Source of the DNA: Escherichia sp. E1V33 | GTDB taxonomy: Bacteria > Pseudomonadota > Gammaproteobacteria > Enterobacterales > Enterobacteriaceae | Assembly: GCF_004211955.1 (NCBI RefSeq) | Contig: NZ_RHJI01000017.1 | Location: 186,001 to 250,000 of the forward strand | Reading direction: 5' to 3' | Length of the DNA: 64,000 bases | In this document: piece after piece, positions 1-14,184 of the stretch | How positions within the stretch are numbered: position 1 is the stretch's first letter | How the letters are laid out: the number at the start of each line of letters is the position of its first letter | Position numbers and translations under genes: made by a program | The notes under the pieces: model-generated | The model's database searches: none | What the model saw: the letters and a program-made list of their open reading frames with translations, nothing else | What the model was told of the DNA's origin: nothing

Positions 1-1333
1 GACGGCTGACGCTGGAAACCACGATCCCCGCAGCAAATAACAGCACGCCCGCATGAGCTACCAGCGCCGGAAGCTGCGCGCGTTTGCCAGAGACAAACGT
101 CGCCAGCACTATCACCACTAGCATCAGCAAACCAAACGGCAACGTCGCGCGGTTGAAATACGGCGCACCAACGGAGAGGCGTCCCCAGCCCAGCAAGCCG
201 TAAATCATCGGATAAAGCGTTCCCACCAGCACTACCAGTAGCACTGCGCAAAACAGCAACAGCGTAGCGAGGATTAACATTTCTCGCGATAATCCCGAAA
301 AACGCACCGCCGGGCCACCGTCCCGCGCTCGCCAGCCATACAGAGCCAGAGACGCAAGGCTAATCAGTACAAACAGACTGAACAACGGCACGGCGCGGAC
401 GTTATCCAGCGCGAACGCATGAACCGAAACCAGAATGCCAGAACGGACAATTAAGGTGCCCAGCAGCGACAGCATCAGAGTAACTATCGCCAGCAACAGC
501 GACCAGTGGCGGAAAGTCCCCCGCTGGCGTGTCAGGGACAAACTGTGCAGCAACGCAGTGGCAGAAAGCCAGGGTAATAAAGAGGCGTTTTCCACCGGAT
601 CCCAGAACCACCAGCCGCCCCAGCCCAGTTCGCAATAGGCCCACCAGGAACCGAGGATGATCCCCGCCGTTAATGCGCTCCAGCCAGGTAGTGCCCAGCG
701 CCAGCAAATTCGGGCGCTGGCCGCATCAAACTCGCCGCGCAGTAGACTCGCCAGCGCCACGCTCGCCGCTACCATCAAACCGCCATAGCCGAGATAAAGC
801 AGCGGCGGATGGAAGATAAGACCAGGATGTTGCAGCATTGGATTGAGATCGCGGCCTTCGATTGCTGGTGGAAATATCCGCACGAAGGGATCGGACCACA
901 GCACCACAAACAGTAGCAGTGCGGCGAGCATGAGAGATAAAACGGCTAGCGTCAGCGGAAATAGCGGATCGGTTTGCTGCCGATAATGCCAGGCAAACAG
1001 TGCGCTCCACGCGGAAAGCAGCAGCACCCAAAGTAGCAGCGAACCTTCATGACCACCCCACACCGCCGCCAGTTTAAGTTCCCACGACAGCAGGCTGTAG
1101 CTATGTTGGGCAACATAAATGACCGAGAAATCGCTGATGAGAAAACAATACGTCAGTACGCCAAAGGCGAGCAGCAGGAGCGCGAACTGCGCCAGAATGC
1201 CGATGCAAGTGAGTCGCATCATGGCAGGCCAGCACAACCGCACTCCCGCGAAGGTCGTCAACGGGGTCAACACATTGACCCCGAGGCTTAACAACAACGC
1301 CAGAAAACCGACTTCAGGAAGGAATACGTCCAG
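1..1333 (-). CDS. nrfE: NrfE, CcmF-like heme lyase subunit (5' part; cut by window edge)
   Basis: NrfE is a polytopic inner-membrane protein of the CcmF/NrfE family. It works with NrfF and NrfG to attach heme to the unusual CWSCK motif of NrfA. About 444 codons of a protein of roughly 550 residues are present, and the frame stays open to base 1. The tryptophan-rich heme-handling segment GWGGWWFWDP is visible (around 600-640), as is the family segment WGGHEGSLLLW. The N terminus LPEVGFLALLLSLGV aligns with the MPEIG start of CcmF. No ATG, GTG or TTG precedes it in frame after the stop at 1364-1366, so I place the start at CTG 1331-1333, six bases after an AGAGG ribosome site. It lies 19 bp downstream of nrfD in the nrf operon. 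Confidence 0.85.
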   Translation of the reverse strand, partial: MDVFLPEVGFLALLLSLGVNVLTPLTTFAGVRLCWPAMMRLTCIGILAQFALLLLAFGVLTYCFLISDFSVIYVAQHSYSLLSWELKLAAVWGGHEGSLLLWVLLLSAWSALFAWHYRQQTDPLFPLTLAVLSLMLAALLLFVVLWSDPFVRIFPPAIEGRDLNPMLQHPGLIFHPPLLYLGYGGLMVAASVALASLLRGEFDAASARICWRWALPGWSALTAGIILGSWWAYCELGWGGWWFWDPVENASLLPWLSATALLHSLSLTRQRGTFRHWSLLLAIVTLMLSLLGTLIVRSGILVSVHAFALDNVRAVPLFSLFVLISLASLALYGWRARDGGPAVRFSGLSREMLILATLLLFCAVLLVVLVGTLYPMIYGLLGWGRLSVGAPYFNRATLPFGLLMLVVIVLATFVSGKRAQLPALVAHAGVLLFAAGIVVSSVSR

Positions 1334-1352
1334 AAACCACCTCTGTTCTGGC

Positions 1353-2309
1353 TTACGCCACCGTTAACTGCCCGGCGTAGAGAATGAAAAAGCGCAGCAT
1401 CAACACGCCGACCAGGCTGGCTCCACACGCCGCCAGCACGGCAGGAATGCCGGAACTGCGATTCACCCACGGTTTGAGCAACATTGGCACAATCAGCCCC
1501 AGCCCGGCGACACCAAGCCAGAACCACCACGTCCAGTAACCGCCACCCAATGCCGCCACCAGCGCACGCACTTTACCGTCATCGCCCAGGGCCAGACCGA
1601 CAAAAAACGCCACCAGCAGGAAGATTTCACCCCATACCACAGGGATTTCCATCCGGTGAACAAAGTGCGCTTCCGTGGAATGCGGGTTACTGCGTTGGCG
1701 TATCGCCATGGCGATCAGCGCCACCGCCGCACCGGACGAGATGCCGGAGAAGAGGAACAGCACCGGCAGGATCGGGTTATTGAGGAACGGATACGATTTC
1801 AGCGCCGACAGCAGAAAGCCGGTATAAGCCCCCAACAACACCGCCAGCACCAGCATCAATGTTTCCAGTCCGCGATGAACGGGCGTCAGCAGGCTCAGAA
1901 CCTTTTGCACGATCCCCAACTTCGGCAACCAGCGTTGTTGCAGGGCAAGCAAATCTTGTTCAAAGATTTTCGCCAGCCACAGCACCAACACCACCATGTA
2001 GAGCTGAAACAGCATCACCCCCATCGACATCACCGAGGTAAAACTGTAGTGGAACATCAGCTTCCAGAAGGTCCACGGCTTTGTCAGGTGGAAGACGAGG
2101 ATCAACAGACCGAGGATCACCGCGCCAGGCCCGACAATCAGCGTGGTGCGCAGCAACGTACTGTCTGCACCGCCCGCCTGCGGATAGAAGCGACGTAACA
2201 GCACGGCCAGCGTCACCAGACCGGCAGAAATACCAATCAAAAACAGGTAGATGGCAATCGGCCAGTCCCACACCAGTGATTCAAAATGAAATGCGGAAGT
2301 CTGCGTCAT
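1353..2309 (-). CDS. nrfD: NrfD, membrane quinol-oxidising subunit of nitrite reductase
   Basis: NrfD is an integral membrane protein of the NrfD/PsrC family. With the ferredoxin-like NrfC it is thought to take electrons from menaquinol and pass them to periplasmic NrfB and NrfA. The 318-residue length is the family length. Hydrophobic segments run through the whole protein, starting near residue 16 (WPIAIYLFLIGISAGL). The ATG overlaps the end of nrfC by four bases (2306-2309), showing translational coupling within nrfABCDE. The product is highly hydrophobic with short polar loops and no cofactor-binding cysteine cluster, as expected for this subunit. Confidence 0.95.
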   Translation of the reverse strand: MTQTSAFHFESLVWDWPIAIYLFLIGISAGLVTLAVLLRRFYPQAGGADSTLLRTTLIVGPGAVILGLLILVFHLTKPWTFWKLMFHYSFTSVMSMGVMLFQLYMVVLVLWLAKIFEQDLLALQQRWLPKLGIVQKVLSLLTPVHRGLETLMLVLAVLLGAYTGFLLSALKSYPFLNNPILPVLFLFSGISSGAAVALIAMAIRQRSNPHSTEAHFVHRMEIPVVWGEIFLLVAFFVGLALGDDGKVRALVAALGGGYWTWWFWLGVAGLGLIVPMLLKPWVNRSSGIPAVLAACGASLVGVLMLRFFILYAGQLTVA

Positions 2310-2977
2310 TGGCTCACCTCCCCGTATTTAAACGGTACGCGGTACAGCTTCGGTTTGGTTCCCAGCGCCAGCTTGTAGCGGTAAGTGGGCTTCTGGCGCA
2401 GCAGTTGCGAAATCTCACTGTTGGGATCGTCCAGATTGCCAAACGTCAGCGCCTTCGTCGGGCAAGCCTCAACGCACGCGGGAAGCTTACCGGCCTGCAA
2501 ATTGGTCTTACGGCAGAAATCGCATTTGTCCGCCGTCTTCGTGACCGGATGGATAAAGCGCACGCGGTACGGACAGGCGGCGATGCAGTACTGACAACCG
2601 ACGCAGAGATCCGGATTAACATCGACAATCCCACTGGCAGCATCGCGAAAAGACGCACCGGTCGGGCATACGTCAACGCACGGCGCATGATCGCAGTGCT
2701 GGCAAGACTTACGGAAGAAGCGATATTTCACATCAGGAAATTCGCCCTGCGGCTCGCTACGAATAATCGTCAGGCGCGAGACGCCTTCCGGCACCTTGTT
2801 CACTTCCCGACAAGCATCCATACAGGCGGTACAGCCGATGCATAACGACTCGTCATGCACCATGCCGTAACGTACCCCATTGATATTCAACGTTTTCGCC
2901 ACCACGCGTCCTGCGGTGCCGCTGACGGCTGCCAGCACGCCGACGCCGGTGAGAAACTGGCGACGAGACCAGGTCAT
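2306..2977 (-). CDS. nrfC: NrfC, 4Fe-4S ferredoxin-type electron carrier
   Basis: This is a periplasmic iron-sulfur protein that relays electrons from NrfD to the NrfB/NrfA cytochromes. The N terminus begins [17 protein letters not shown], a twin-arginine (SRRQF) signal consistent with export of a folded cofactor protein. Four cysteine clusters can be read, including [24 protein letters not shown] and [12 protein letters not shown], matching four 4Fe-4S centres. At 223 residues it is full length. It overlaps nrfB by four bases upstream (2974-2977) and nrfD by four bases downstream. Confidence 0.95.
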
Positions 2978-3540
2978 GGCTGCTCCTTAAGCAACGGAAC
3001 AGACGCCGGGTTAAAGTTCGGATTGGTGCGCTGATCGCTGTGGCAATCGACGCAAATCTTAATCCGTCCTTTGTCACTTAACGTCTGCATCGTATCTTGC
3101 TGTGGATGCAGGGAATGGCAGCTGGCGCACGCCACTTTGGTTACGTGGACATCGTGCGGCCAGAACGCTTTTTGCAACTGTTCCGGCAGATGGCAGGACA
3201 TACAGACGCTGTTCTGCTCTCCAACCTTGTACATCGGCTCGTTAAAGCGCATCACATCTTTCACCCCTTCGCGGTGTTGCGGTGATGGCTGGCCGTGACA
3301 GTTGGTGCAGGTGACCGGCAGTTTGTTATTCGGGTTGATAACGGAAGCATGTTTGCCATGCATACCTTCGGTATCTGGTTTATGACAGTCCAGACAGGCG
3401 GCATCCGGGTTACGCTGCTGGGTAACTTCGTAGCGATCATCAGATGCCTGCGCCGCAGGGGTAGCGGTAATTCCGTTCAGGCTCCACAACAGGCCCGACG
3501 CCAGCACCCCGGCAGTTAATAACGAACGTAATACGCTCAT
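2974..3540 (-). CDS. nrfB: NrfB, pentaheme c-type cytochrome
   Basis: NrfB is the periplasmic electron donor to NrfA. Five CXXCH heme-attachment motifs are visible: CLDCH, CTNCH, CMSCH, CASCH and CVDCH. A Sec signal peptide ([20 protein letters not shown]) precedes them. I start at ATG 3540, five bases after GGAG, giving 188 residues; an in-frame GTG two codons upstream is too close to the Shine-Dalgarno sequence. The gene follows nrfA by 44 bp and overlaps nrfC by four bases. Confidence 0.95.
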
Positions 3541-3584
3541 ATTCACTCCATTGTGTTTTCCGCCCCTTGCGAGGCGGAACGGGG

Positions 3585-7372
<3,788 letters not shown>

Positions 7373-7381
7373 CCCACAATT

Positions 7382-7484
7382 GCCGGATGCGAGTCGGTAA
7401 CGGTTTGTAGGCCTGATAAGACGCGACAGCGTCGCATCAGGCATTGATTGCCGGATGCGACGTATAACGCCTTATCCGGCCTAC
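7382..7484. repeat. REP pair (BIME) between acs and yjcH
   Basis: Three REP-type palindromic segments are recognisable: GCCGGATGCGA, then an inverted unit with GTAGGCCTGATAAGACGCG and GCGTCGCATCAGGC, then GCCGGATGCGAC with CTTATCCGGCCTAC. They sit inside the acs operon. Elements of this kind can stabilise upstream mRNA and reduce downstream expression. Confidence 0.9.
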
Positions 7485-7572
7485 ATTCGGCAAGGGTTAC
7501 CCGAGCGTTAACCTTCTCCCATAAGGGAGCGGGAATTAAAACAATCCCTACATTACCTCTGGAGAATCTGTG

Positions 7573-9533
<1,961 letters not shown>

Positions 9534-9562
9534 TCTCCACTCGCCTCTGGTCACCAGACCAA

Positions 9563-9598
9563 CGGTAAAAAGGTGCGATGTACTGCACCTTTTTACCG
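9563..9598. terminator. Bidirectional terminator between actP and yjcE
   Basis: A perfect 14-bp inverted repeat (CGGTAAAAAGGTGC, 9563-9576, and its complement, 9585-9598) surrounds an 8-base loop. T-runs inside the arms allow it to work for both converging genes. Confidence 0.8.
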
Positions 9599-9615
9599 AT
9601 TACACCGCCAAAGCG

Positions 9616-11265
9616 TTATTGGTTCTCTTCTATTAACAACGCTTCCAGCAAATCAAGATCGTGTAGCAACTTTTGCAGCGTTTCGTTGCTGATCTCCCGC
9701 GTGGCGCGCAGGTGATAAAGTTCCGCACGTTCAGAACGCAACGCCGCCAGACGGAATCGACGCTCCAGATTCTCTTCCTGGACAGAACTTTCAACGTCGT
9801 TTCGGCCGTCGGCGCGACGACGCAGGTTACCGATGACGCGAGAGCTGACTTCGGTAAGCAGCTGGTTGTCGATATTCTCTTCAGTGTCCGCCGCCAGTCG
9901 CTCTTCCATTTTCTGGATCGCCACAATCGCTACTTCTGCCGTTGCCGCGCGCGCAATGCGTTCCTCTTTCAACTGCTGCGAATGGTCTGCAACTTCAATG
10001 TGTTGCAGCAGAACAGGCAGCATCACCACGCCAACAAACAGCGAGAAAAGAATGACGCCTGCCGCCAGGAACACCAGCTCATAACGCGCCGGGAAGACGT
10101 TACCGTCCGGCAACAGCAGCGGAATAGAGAGCACACCGGCCAGGGTGATGGCCCCGCGAACTCCAGCAAAAGACGCGATAAGAATTTCTCGTGTGGTCCA
10201 CGAACCAAACTCCATCGGTTTCTTCTTCAGGAAGCGGTTACTGAACTTTTTCATCGTCCACAGCCAGCCGAAACGGACCAGCATGAGCGCCGCGTAAATC
10301 AAGATGATGTCGGTAAATAGCATCCAGATTTCGACATTTGGGTCGATCTCTGCCGCCATCAGCGACGTCTCCAGAATGCCCGGCAGTTGCAGGCCCAACA
10401 GCAAGAACACCATGCCGTTAAAGACAAACTCCAGCATTGCCCAGGTGCTGTTCGCACGCAGACGCATCGCCAGCGGCGCACGGCGCATCACGCCTGAACG
10501 GGTGATGGTCATCCCGGCAGCAACCGCCGCAAGGATACCGGACACGCCAATATGTTCGGCAATCAGATAAGAGGCGAACGGCAGCAGGAACAGCAGTACG
10601 ATCTGTGTCGCAGGTTCATCGCCGCCCCAGCGGCTCAGGAAGCGCAGCGAGCGACCATACAGCCAACTCACTACAAACCCCGCGAGAATACCGCCGATCG
10701 CGACTTTCATAAATTCGACCGTCGCACCGCCAACAGTGAAGATCATGGTCCCCATCGCGACTGCCACGGCAAACTTCAGCGACACCAGGCCGGAGGCGTC
10801 ATTCATCAACGCTTCGCCCTGCAAAATTCCCATGATTTTTTTCGGTATTCGCCCTTCACCAACAATCCCGGAGAGCGCCACGGCATCGGTCGGAGAGAGC
10901 ACCGCCGCCAGCGCAAAGGCCGGAATTAGCGGAATGCCTGGCACTACCCAATAAATGAGGAAGCCAATGCCGACTACGGTGACAACCACCAGCGCCAGCG
11001 CAAGACCGAAGATCTCCCGACCATGTTCGAGAAATTCACGGGTCGGCGTTTTCCAGCCATCAGCAAACAGCAGCGGCGGGATAAACAAAACTAAAAAGAG
11101 TTCAGGATCAAACTCCACATGCAAACCAAACGTCGGCCACGCCAGTAGCGCACCAATGGCGATTTGCATAAGCGGAAGCGGGATCTGAAAGGGCATGACA
11201 CGAGTGACCACCCCGGACAGCGAAACCACGAGGGTCATTATCAGTATGGTAAAGAAGATTTCCAT
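9616..11265 (-). CDS. yjcE: YjcE, CPA1-family Na+(K+)/H+ exchanger
   Basis: This is an inner-membrane monovalent cation/proton antiporter of the CPA1 family. The 549 residues hold about 11-12 membrane helices followed by a long hydrophilic C-terminal tail (from about residue 415) rich in Glu and Arg. The ion-site motifs LSPTDAVALSG (around residue 125) and MNDASGLVSLK (around 154) are present. Its physiological substrate is not settled. It stands alone, converging on actP and lying downstream of ghxP. Confidence 0.9.
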   Translation of the reverse strand: MEIFFTILIMTLVVSLSGVVTRVMPFQIPLPLMQIAIGALLAWPTFGLHVEFDPELFLVLFIPPLLFADGWKTPTREFLEHGREIFGLALALVVVTVVGIGFLIYWVVPGIPLIPAFALAAVLSPTDAVALSGIVGEGRIPKKIMGILQGEALMNDASGLVSLKFAVAVAMGTMIFTVGGATVEFMKVAIGGILAGFVVSWLYGRSLRFLSRWGGDEPATQIVLLFLLPFASYLIAEHIGVSGILAAVAAGMTITRSGVMRRAPLAMRLRANSTWAMLEFVFNGMVFLLLGLQLPGILETSLMAAEIDPNVEIWMLFTDIILIYAALMLVRFGWLWTMKKFSNRFLKKKPMEFGSWTTREILIASFAGVRGAITLAGVLSIPLLLPDGNVFPARYELVFLAAGVILFSLFVGVVMLPVLLQHIEVADHSQQLKEERIARAATAEVAIVAIQKMEERLAADTEENIDNQLLTEVSSRVIGNLRRRADGRNDVESSVQEENLERRFRLAALRSERAELYHLRATREISNETLQKLLHDLDLLEALLIEENQ

Positions 11266-11364
11266 GCGTTCCCTGTTTGCGATGTTTTATGGTTTGAGAA
11301 AGGCGTTATGCCTGAATTCTCAGTTTTTTCAGAATATCGCAAAAGCTCACACAATGTACGGAGA

Positions 11365-11398
11365 AAATAAAAACGGGCAGCCATTACCGCCCGTTTTC
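11365..11398 (-). terminator. Terminator after ghxP
   Basis: Read on the minus strand, AAACGGGC pairs with GCCCGTTT around a 10-base loop, followed by TTTTATTTT. It lies 17 bp after the ghxP stop codon and before yjcE. Confidence 0.75.
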
Positions 11399-11414
11399 AG
11401 AATCTTATTAAAGC

Positions 11415-12764
11415 TTAGATAGCCCAGCCACCCGCATAGAAGGCGACCAGCGCCACAGCAATGACGACCGTACCAATATTCAACTTACGCCATTCGCCAG
11501 AAACCAGACGACCAATGACCAGGGTCGCGAAACCGATCATAATGCCGGTCACGATGTTACAGGTCAGTACAATGAATACCGCCGTCACCAGCCCCGCCAT
11601 CGCATCAACAAAATCAGCAAAGTCGATTTTCGCCACATTGCTCAACATCAGCAGGCCAACATACATCAGAGCCGGAGCCGTTGCGTAACCAGGAACAAGG
11701 TAAGAGAGCGGAGAGAGGAACAGAATCAGCAGAAACAATACGCCGACGGTGATTGCCGTCAGACCTGTTTTACCGCCCGCGGCCGTACCCGCCGCAGACT
11801 CGATGTATACCGCTGCCGGAGCCGCCCCCACCAGGCCTGAGAAAACGCTGCTCAGGGAGTCGGTGGTCAGCGCTTTGCCGCCATCAATAATCTGCCCGTC
11901 TTTATCCAGCAGGTTCGCCTGACCGGCGACTGCACGGATGGTTCCGGTCGCATCAAAGACCGCAGTCATCACCAGCGCCAGTACGCTCGGCAGTACCACC
12001 GGATTCAGCGCGCCCATAATGTCCAGGCTACCAATCAGCGAGTTACCATTTTCATCACTCAGTGACGGCATAGCGAAAACGCCGGAAAAATGGACATTAG
12101 GATCGAAGATCAGGCCCACAATCGAGATACCGATAATGGTCAGCAGAATGCCGCCCGGCACTTTCAGTTTTTCCAGACCGACGATCACCGCCAGACCTAC
12201 CAGCGACATAATGACCGGAAAGGTTGCGAAATCACCCAGCGCAACCGGCAGACCGTCGAGCGGATTTTTAATGACCAGGCCAACACCATTAGCAGCAATC
12301 AGCAGCAGGAACAGGCCGATACCAATCCCCGTACCATGCGCCACACCGTGCGGCAAGTTGCGCAAAATCCAGCTACGGATACCCGTTGCAGAAATGACTG
12401 TAAACAGTACCCCCATCAGGAACACGGCGCCCAGCGCAACCGGAACGCTAATATGCTGCCCCAGCACCAGGCTGAATGCAGTAAACGCAGTCAGGGAGAT
12501 GGCGCAACCGATAGCCAGCGGCAAATTGGCCCACAGCCCCATCGCGATAGAACCAATTCCGGCAACCAGACAGGTCGCAACAAAAACTGCTGCTGGCGGG
12601 AAGCCCGCTTTACCCAGCATGCCCGGAACGACGATTACCGAGTAGACCATCGCCAGAAACGTTGTTAACCCGGCAACCACTTCCTGACGGACAGTGCTTC
12701 CACGTTGTGAAATTTTAAACCAGGCGTCGAGTGAACCGCCGGTACGCGCTGATGGCGTAGACAT
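11415..12764 (-). CDS. ghxP: GhxP, guanine/hypoxanthine permease
   Basis: GhxP is a high-affinity guanine and hypoxanthine:proton symporter of the AzgA-like NCS2 (NAT) family. The 449-residue product has many transmembrane segments and the helix-capping segment [15 protein letters not shown] near residue 320. I start at ATG 12764 ([10 protein letters not shown]), preceded by AGGGGA; an ATG three codons upstream overlaps the Shine-Dalgarno sequence. It differs from my recollection of K-12 at only a few positions. PurR-like boxes lie upstream, fitting a purine-controlled transporter. Confidence 0.95.
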   Translation of the reverse strand: MSTPSARTGGSLDAWFKISQRGSTVRQEVVAGLTTFLAMVYSVIVVPGMLGKAGFPPAAVFVATCLVAGIGSIAMGLWANLPLAIGCAISLTAFTAFSLVLGQHISVPVALGAVFLMGVLFTVISATGIRSWILRNLPHGVAHGTGIGIGLFLLLIAANGVGLVIKNPLDGLPVALGDFATFPVIMSLVGLAVIVGLEKLKVPGGILLTIIGISIVGLIFDPNVHFSGVFAMPSLSDENGNSLIGSLDIMGALNPVVLPSVLALVMTAVFDATGTIRAVAGQANLLDKDGQIIDGGKALTTDSLSSVFSGLVGAAPAAVYIESAAGTAAGGKTGLTAITVGVLFLLILFLSPLSYLVPGYATAPALMYVGLLMLSNVAKIDFADFVDAMAGLVTAVFIVLTCNIVTGIMIGFATLVIGRLVSGEWRKLNIGTVVIAVALVAFYAGGWAI

Positions 12765-13175
12765 AGAAAACATCCCCTGAGAGTTTATTTTTCGTCAAGA
12801 TGCGTGGCGGACAATCCCCTGCCAGCGAAACGTTATCTTCCTGCTCCAGGTTTGCGACAATATGGGGCGTCGCAAAAAAGCAAACGTTTAGCTCCGCGCA
12901 TACAAAACGGGTGGTAAAAAAAAGCAAACGATTATCCGGCGATCATAGCGGCTTTTTCAACCTAAGTTTGCTGCTTTTTTCCCTTTTCTTGTATTGACGA
13001 TGAAAAACCAGGCAATTGATGCGCAAACGTTATCGTCGATGCGCAAAATTACGGCATTTGTAGGTAGCTTGTAGCGAAGGGTTGCAGTAAAAAATCGCGC
13101 AACATGGCAAAAACATTGCGGCTAAAAAGCGTCTTTTTGCACTGGCGAAGATACGGGGGCGGCATACAATTAAAG
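12765..13175. promoter_or_regulatory. ghxP upstream region with PurR-like boxes
   Basis: This 411-bp spacer has no convincing gene. GCAAACGTTTAGC at 12880-12892 and CGCAAACGTT followed by ATCG near 13022-13035 resemble the PurR operator ACGCAAACGTTTGCGT. A weaker GCAAACGATTA lies near 12924. An alternative reading is that the AAACGTT repeats are chance AT-rich similarity. Confidence 0.45.
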
Positions 13176-13315
13176 TATCAACACCAACCGGAACCTCCAC
13201 CACGTGCTCGAATGAGGTGTGTTGACGTCGGGGGAAACCCTCCTGTGTACCAGCGGGATAGAGTGAAAGACAAAGACCGGAAACAAACTAAAGCGCCCTT
13301 GTGGCGCTTTAGTTT
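13176..13315 (+). ncRNA. ryjA: RyjA small RNA
   Basis: RyjA is a roughly 140-nt sRNA annotated in E. coli next to soxR; its function is unknown. A TACAAT -10 hexamer lies at 13165-13170, six bases before the expected start. The 3' end forms the terminator hairpin AAAGCGCC-CTTG-TGGCGCTTT followed by AGTTTTG. The transcript runs opposite soxR and its last seven bases overlap the soxR stop end, so antisense contact with the soxR 3' end is possible. The 5' end is placed by analogy with K-12. Confidence 0.75.
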
Positions 13316-13773
13316 TGCTCGTCTTCCAGCAAACGCGCGCCAGTACCTTCTTCCCCTAAGCGGTCGCCCGGGTTACGCAACGGGCAGTCACTACGCGAAA
13401 GGCAGCCGCAGCCAATACAACCGTCCAGTTCATCTCGCAGAGCCACTAAGGTATGAATGCGCCGATCTAATTCTTCTCGCCATTGCGAAGAAAGCTGCTT
13501 CCACTCTTTGGCGCTTAATGTATGCCCTTCAGGCAACACACCAAATGCTTCACCAATAGTCGCCAATGGAATACCAATACGTTGAGCAATTTTGATAATC
13601 GCCACATATCGCAGCACATCACGCTTATATCGTCGCTGATTGCCGCTATTTCGAATACTGGTAATCAGCCCTTTGCTCTCATAGAAATGCAGTGCAGATA
13701 CCGCTACCCCACTGCGTTTCGCCACTTCGCCTGGGGTGAGCAAGGCTTTAATGCGGGGTAATTTCTTTTCCAT
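13309..13773 (-). CDS. soxR: SoxR, [2Fe-2S] redox-sensing MerR-family regulator
   Basis: SoxR senses redox-cycling compounds through a [2Fe-2S] cluster and, when oxidised, activates soxS. The 154-residue protein has an N-terminal MerR helix-turn-helix ([20 protein letters not shown]), a dimerisation helix and the cluster cysteines 119, 122, 124 and 130 in [12 protein letters not shown]. It is divergent from soxS, and its only evident target, the palindrome at 13785-13802, lies between the two genes. The sequence matches K-12 as far as I recall. Confidence 0.98.
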   Translation of the reverse strand: MEKKLPRIKALLTPGEVAKRSGVAVSALHFYESKGLITSIRNSGNQRRYKRDVLRYVAIIKIAQRIGIPLATIGEAFGVLPEGHTLSAKEWKQLSSQWREELDRRIHTLVALRDELDGCIGCGCLSRSDCPLRNPGDRLGEEGTGARLLEDEQN

Positions 13774-13780
13774 AAATCGC

Positions 13781-13811
13781 TTTACCTCAAGTTAACTTGA
13801 GGAATTATACT
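13781..13811 (+). promoter_or_regulatory. soxS promoter and SoxR operator
   Basis: The -35 TTTACC (13781-13786) and -10 TATACT (13806-13811) are separated by 19 bp, the overlong spacer typical of MerR-family promoters that need DNA distortion. The 18-bp perfect palindrome CCTCAAGTTAACTTGAGG (13785-13802) fills the spacer and is the SoxR site. Confidence 0.93.
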
Positions 13812-13858
13812 CCCCAAAAGATGAATTAACGAACTGAACACTGAAAAGAGGCAGATTT

Positions 13859-14182
13859 ATGTCCCATCAGAAAATTATTCAGGATCTTATTGCATGGATT
13901 GACGAGCATATTGACCAGCCACTGAACATTGATGTCGTCGCGAAAAAATCAGGTTATTCAAAGTGGTACTTGCAGCGGATGTTCCGCACGGTAACGCATC
14001 AGACACTTGGTGATTACATTCGTCAACGCCGCCTGTTACTGGCTGCCGTCGAGTTGCGCACCACCGAGCGTCCTATTTTTGATATCGCAATGGATCTTGG
14101 GTATGTCTCACAGCAGACCTTTTCCCGCGTTTTCCGTCGGCAGTTTGATCGCACTCCCAGCGATTATCGCCACCGTATCTAG
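13859..14182 (+). CDS. soxS: SoxS, AraC-family superoxide-response activator
   Basis: SoxS activates the superoxide regulon (sodA, zwf, fumC, nfo, micF, acrAB and others). It is a 107-residue protein consisting only of the DNA-binding AraC/XylS domain. Both helix-turn-helix units can be read, one near LNIDVVAKKSGYSKWYLQRM and one near IFDIAMDLGYVSQQTFSRVF. There is no effector domain, so activity depends on synthesis, driven by SoxR. GAGGCAG lies before the ATG. The final residue is Ile where I recall Leu in K-12. Confidence 0.98.
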   Translation: MSHQKIIQDLIAWIDEHIDQPLNIDVVAKKSGYSKWYLQRMFRTVTHQTLGDYIRQRRLLLAAVELRTTERPIFDIAMDLGYVSQQTFSRVFRRQFDRTPSDYRHRI

Positions 14183-14184
14183 AA

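Noticed and set aside
402-1031. Two roughly 100-codon minus-strand frames inside nrfE
   Set aside because: They are out of frame with the conserved NrfE translation, which is open through the whole region to base 1.
13104-13559. A 151-codon plus-strand frame over RyjA and soxR
   Set aside because: It runs through the RyjA terminator and antisense to SoxR; the RNA gene and soxR explain the sequence.
13785-13802. An attachment-site or inversion palindrome
   Set aside because: Its position in the 19-bp spacer of the soxS promoter identifies it as the SoxR operator.
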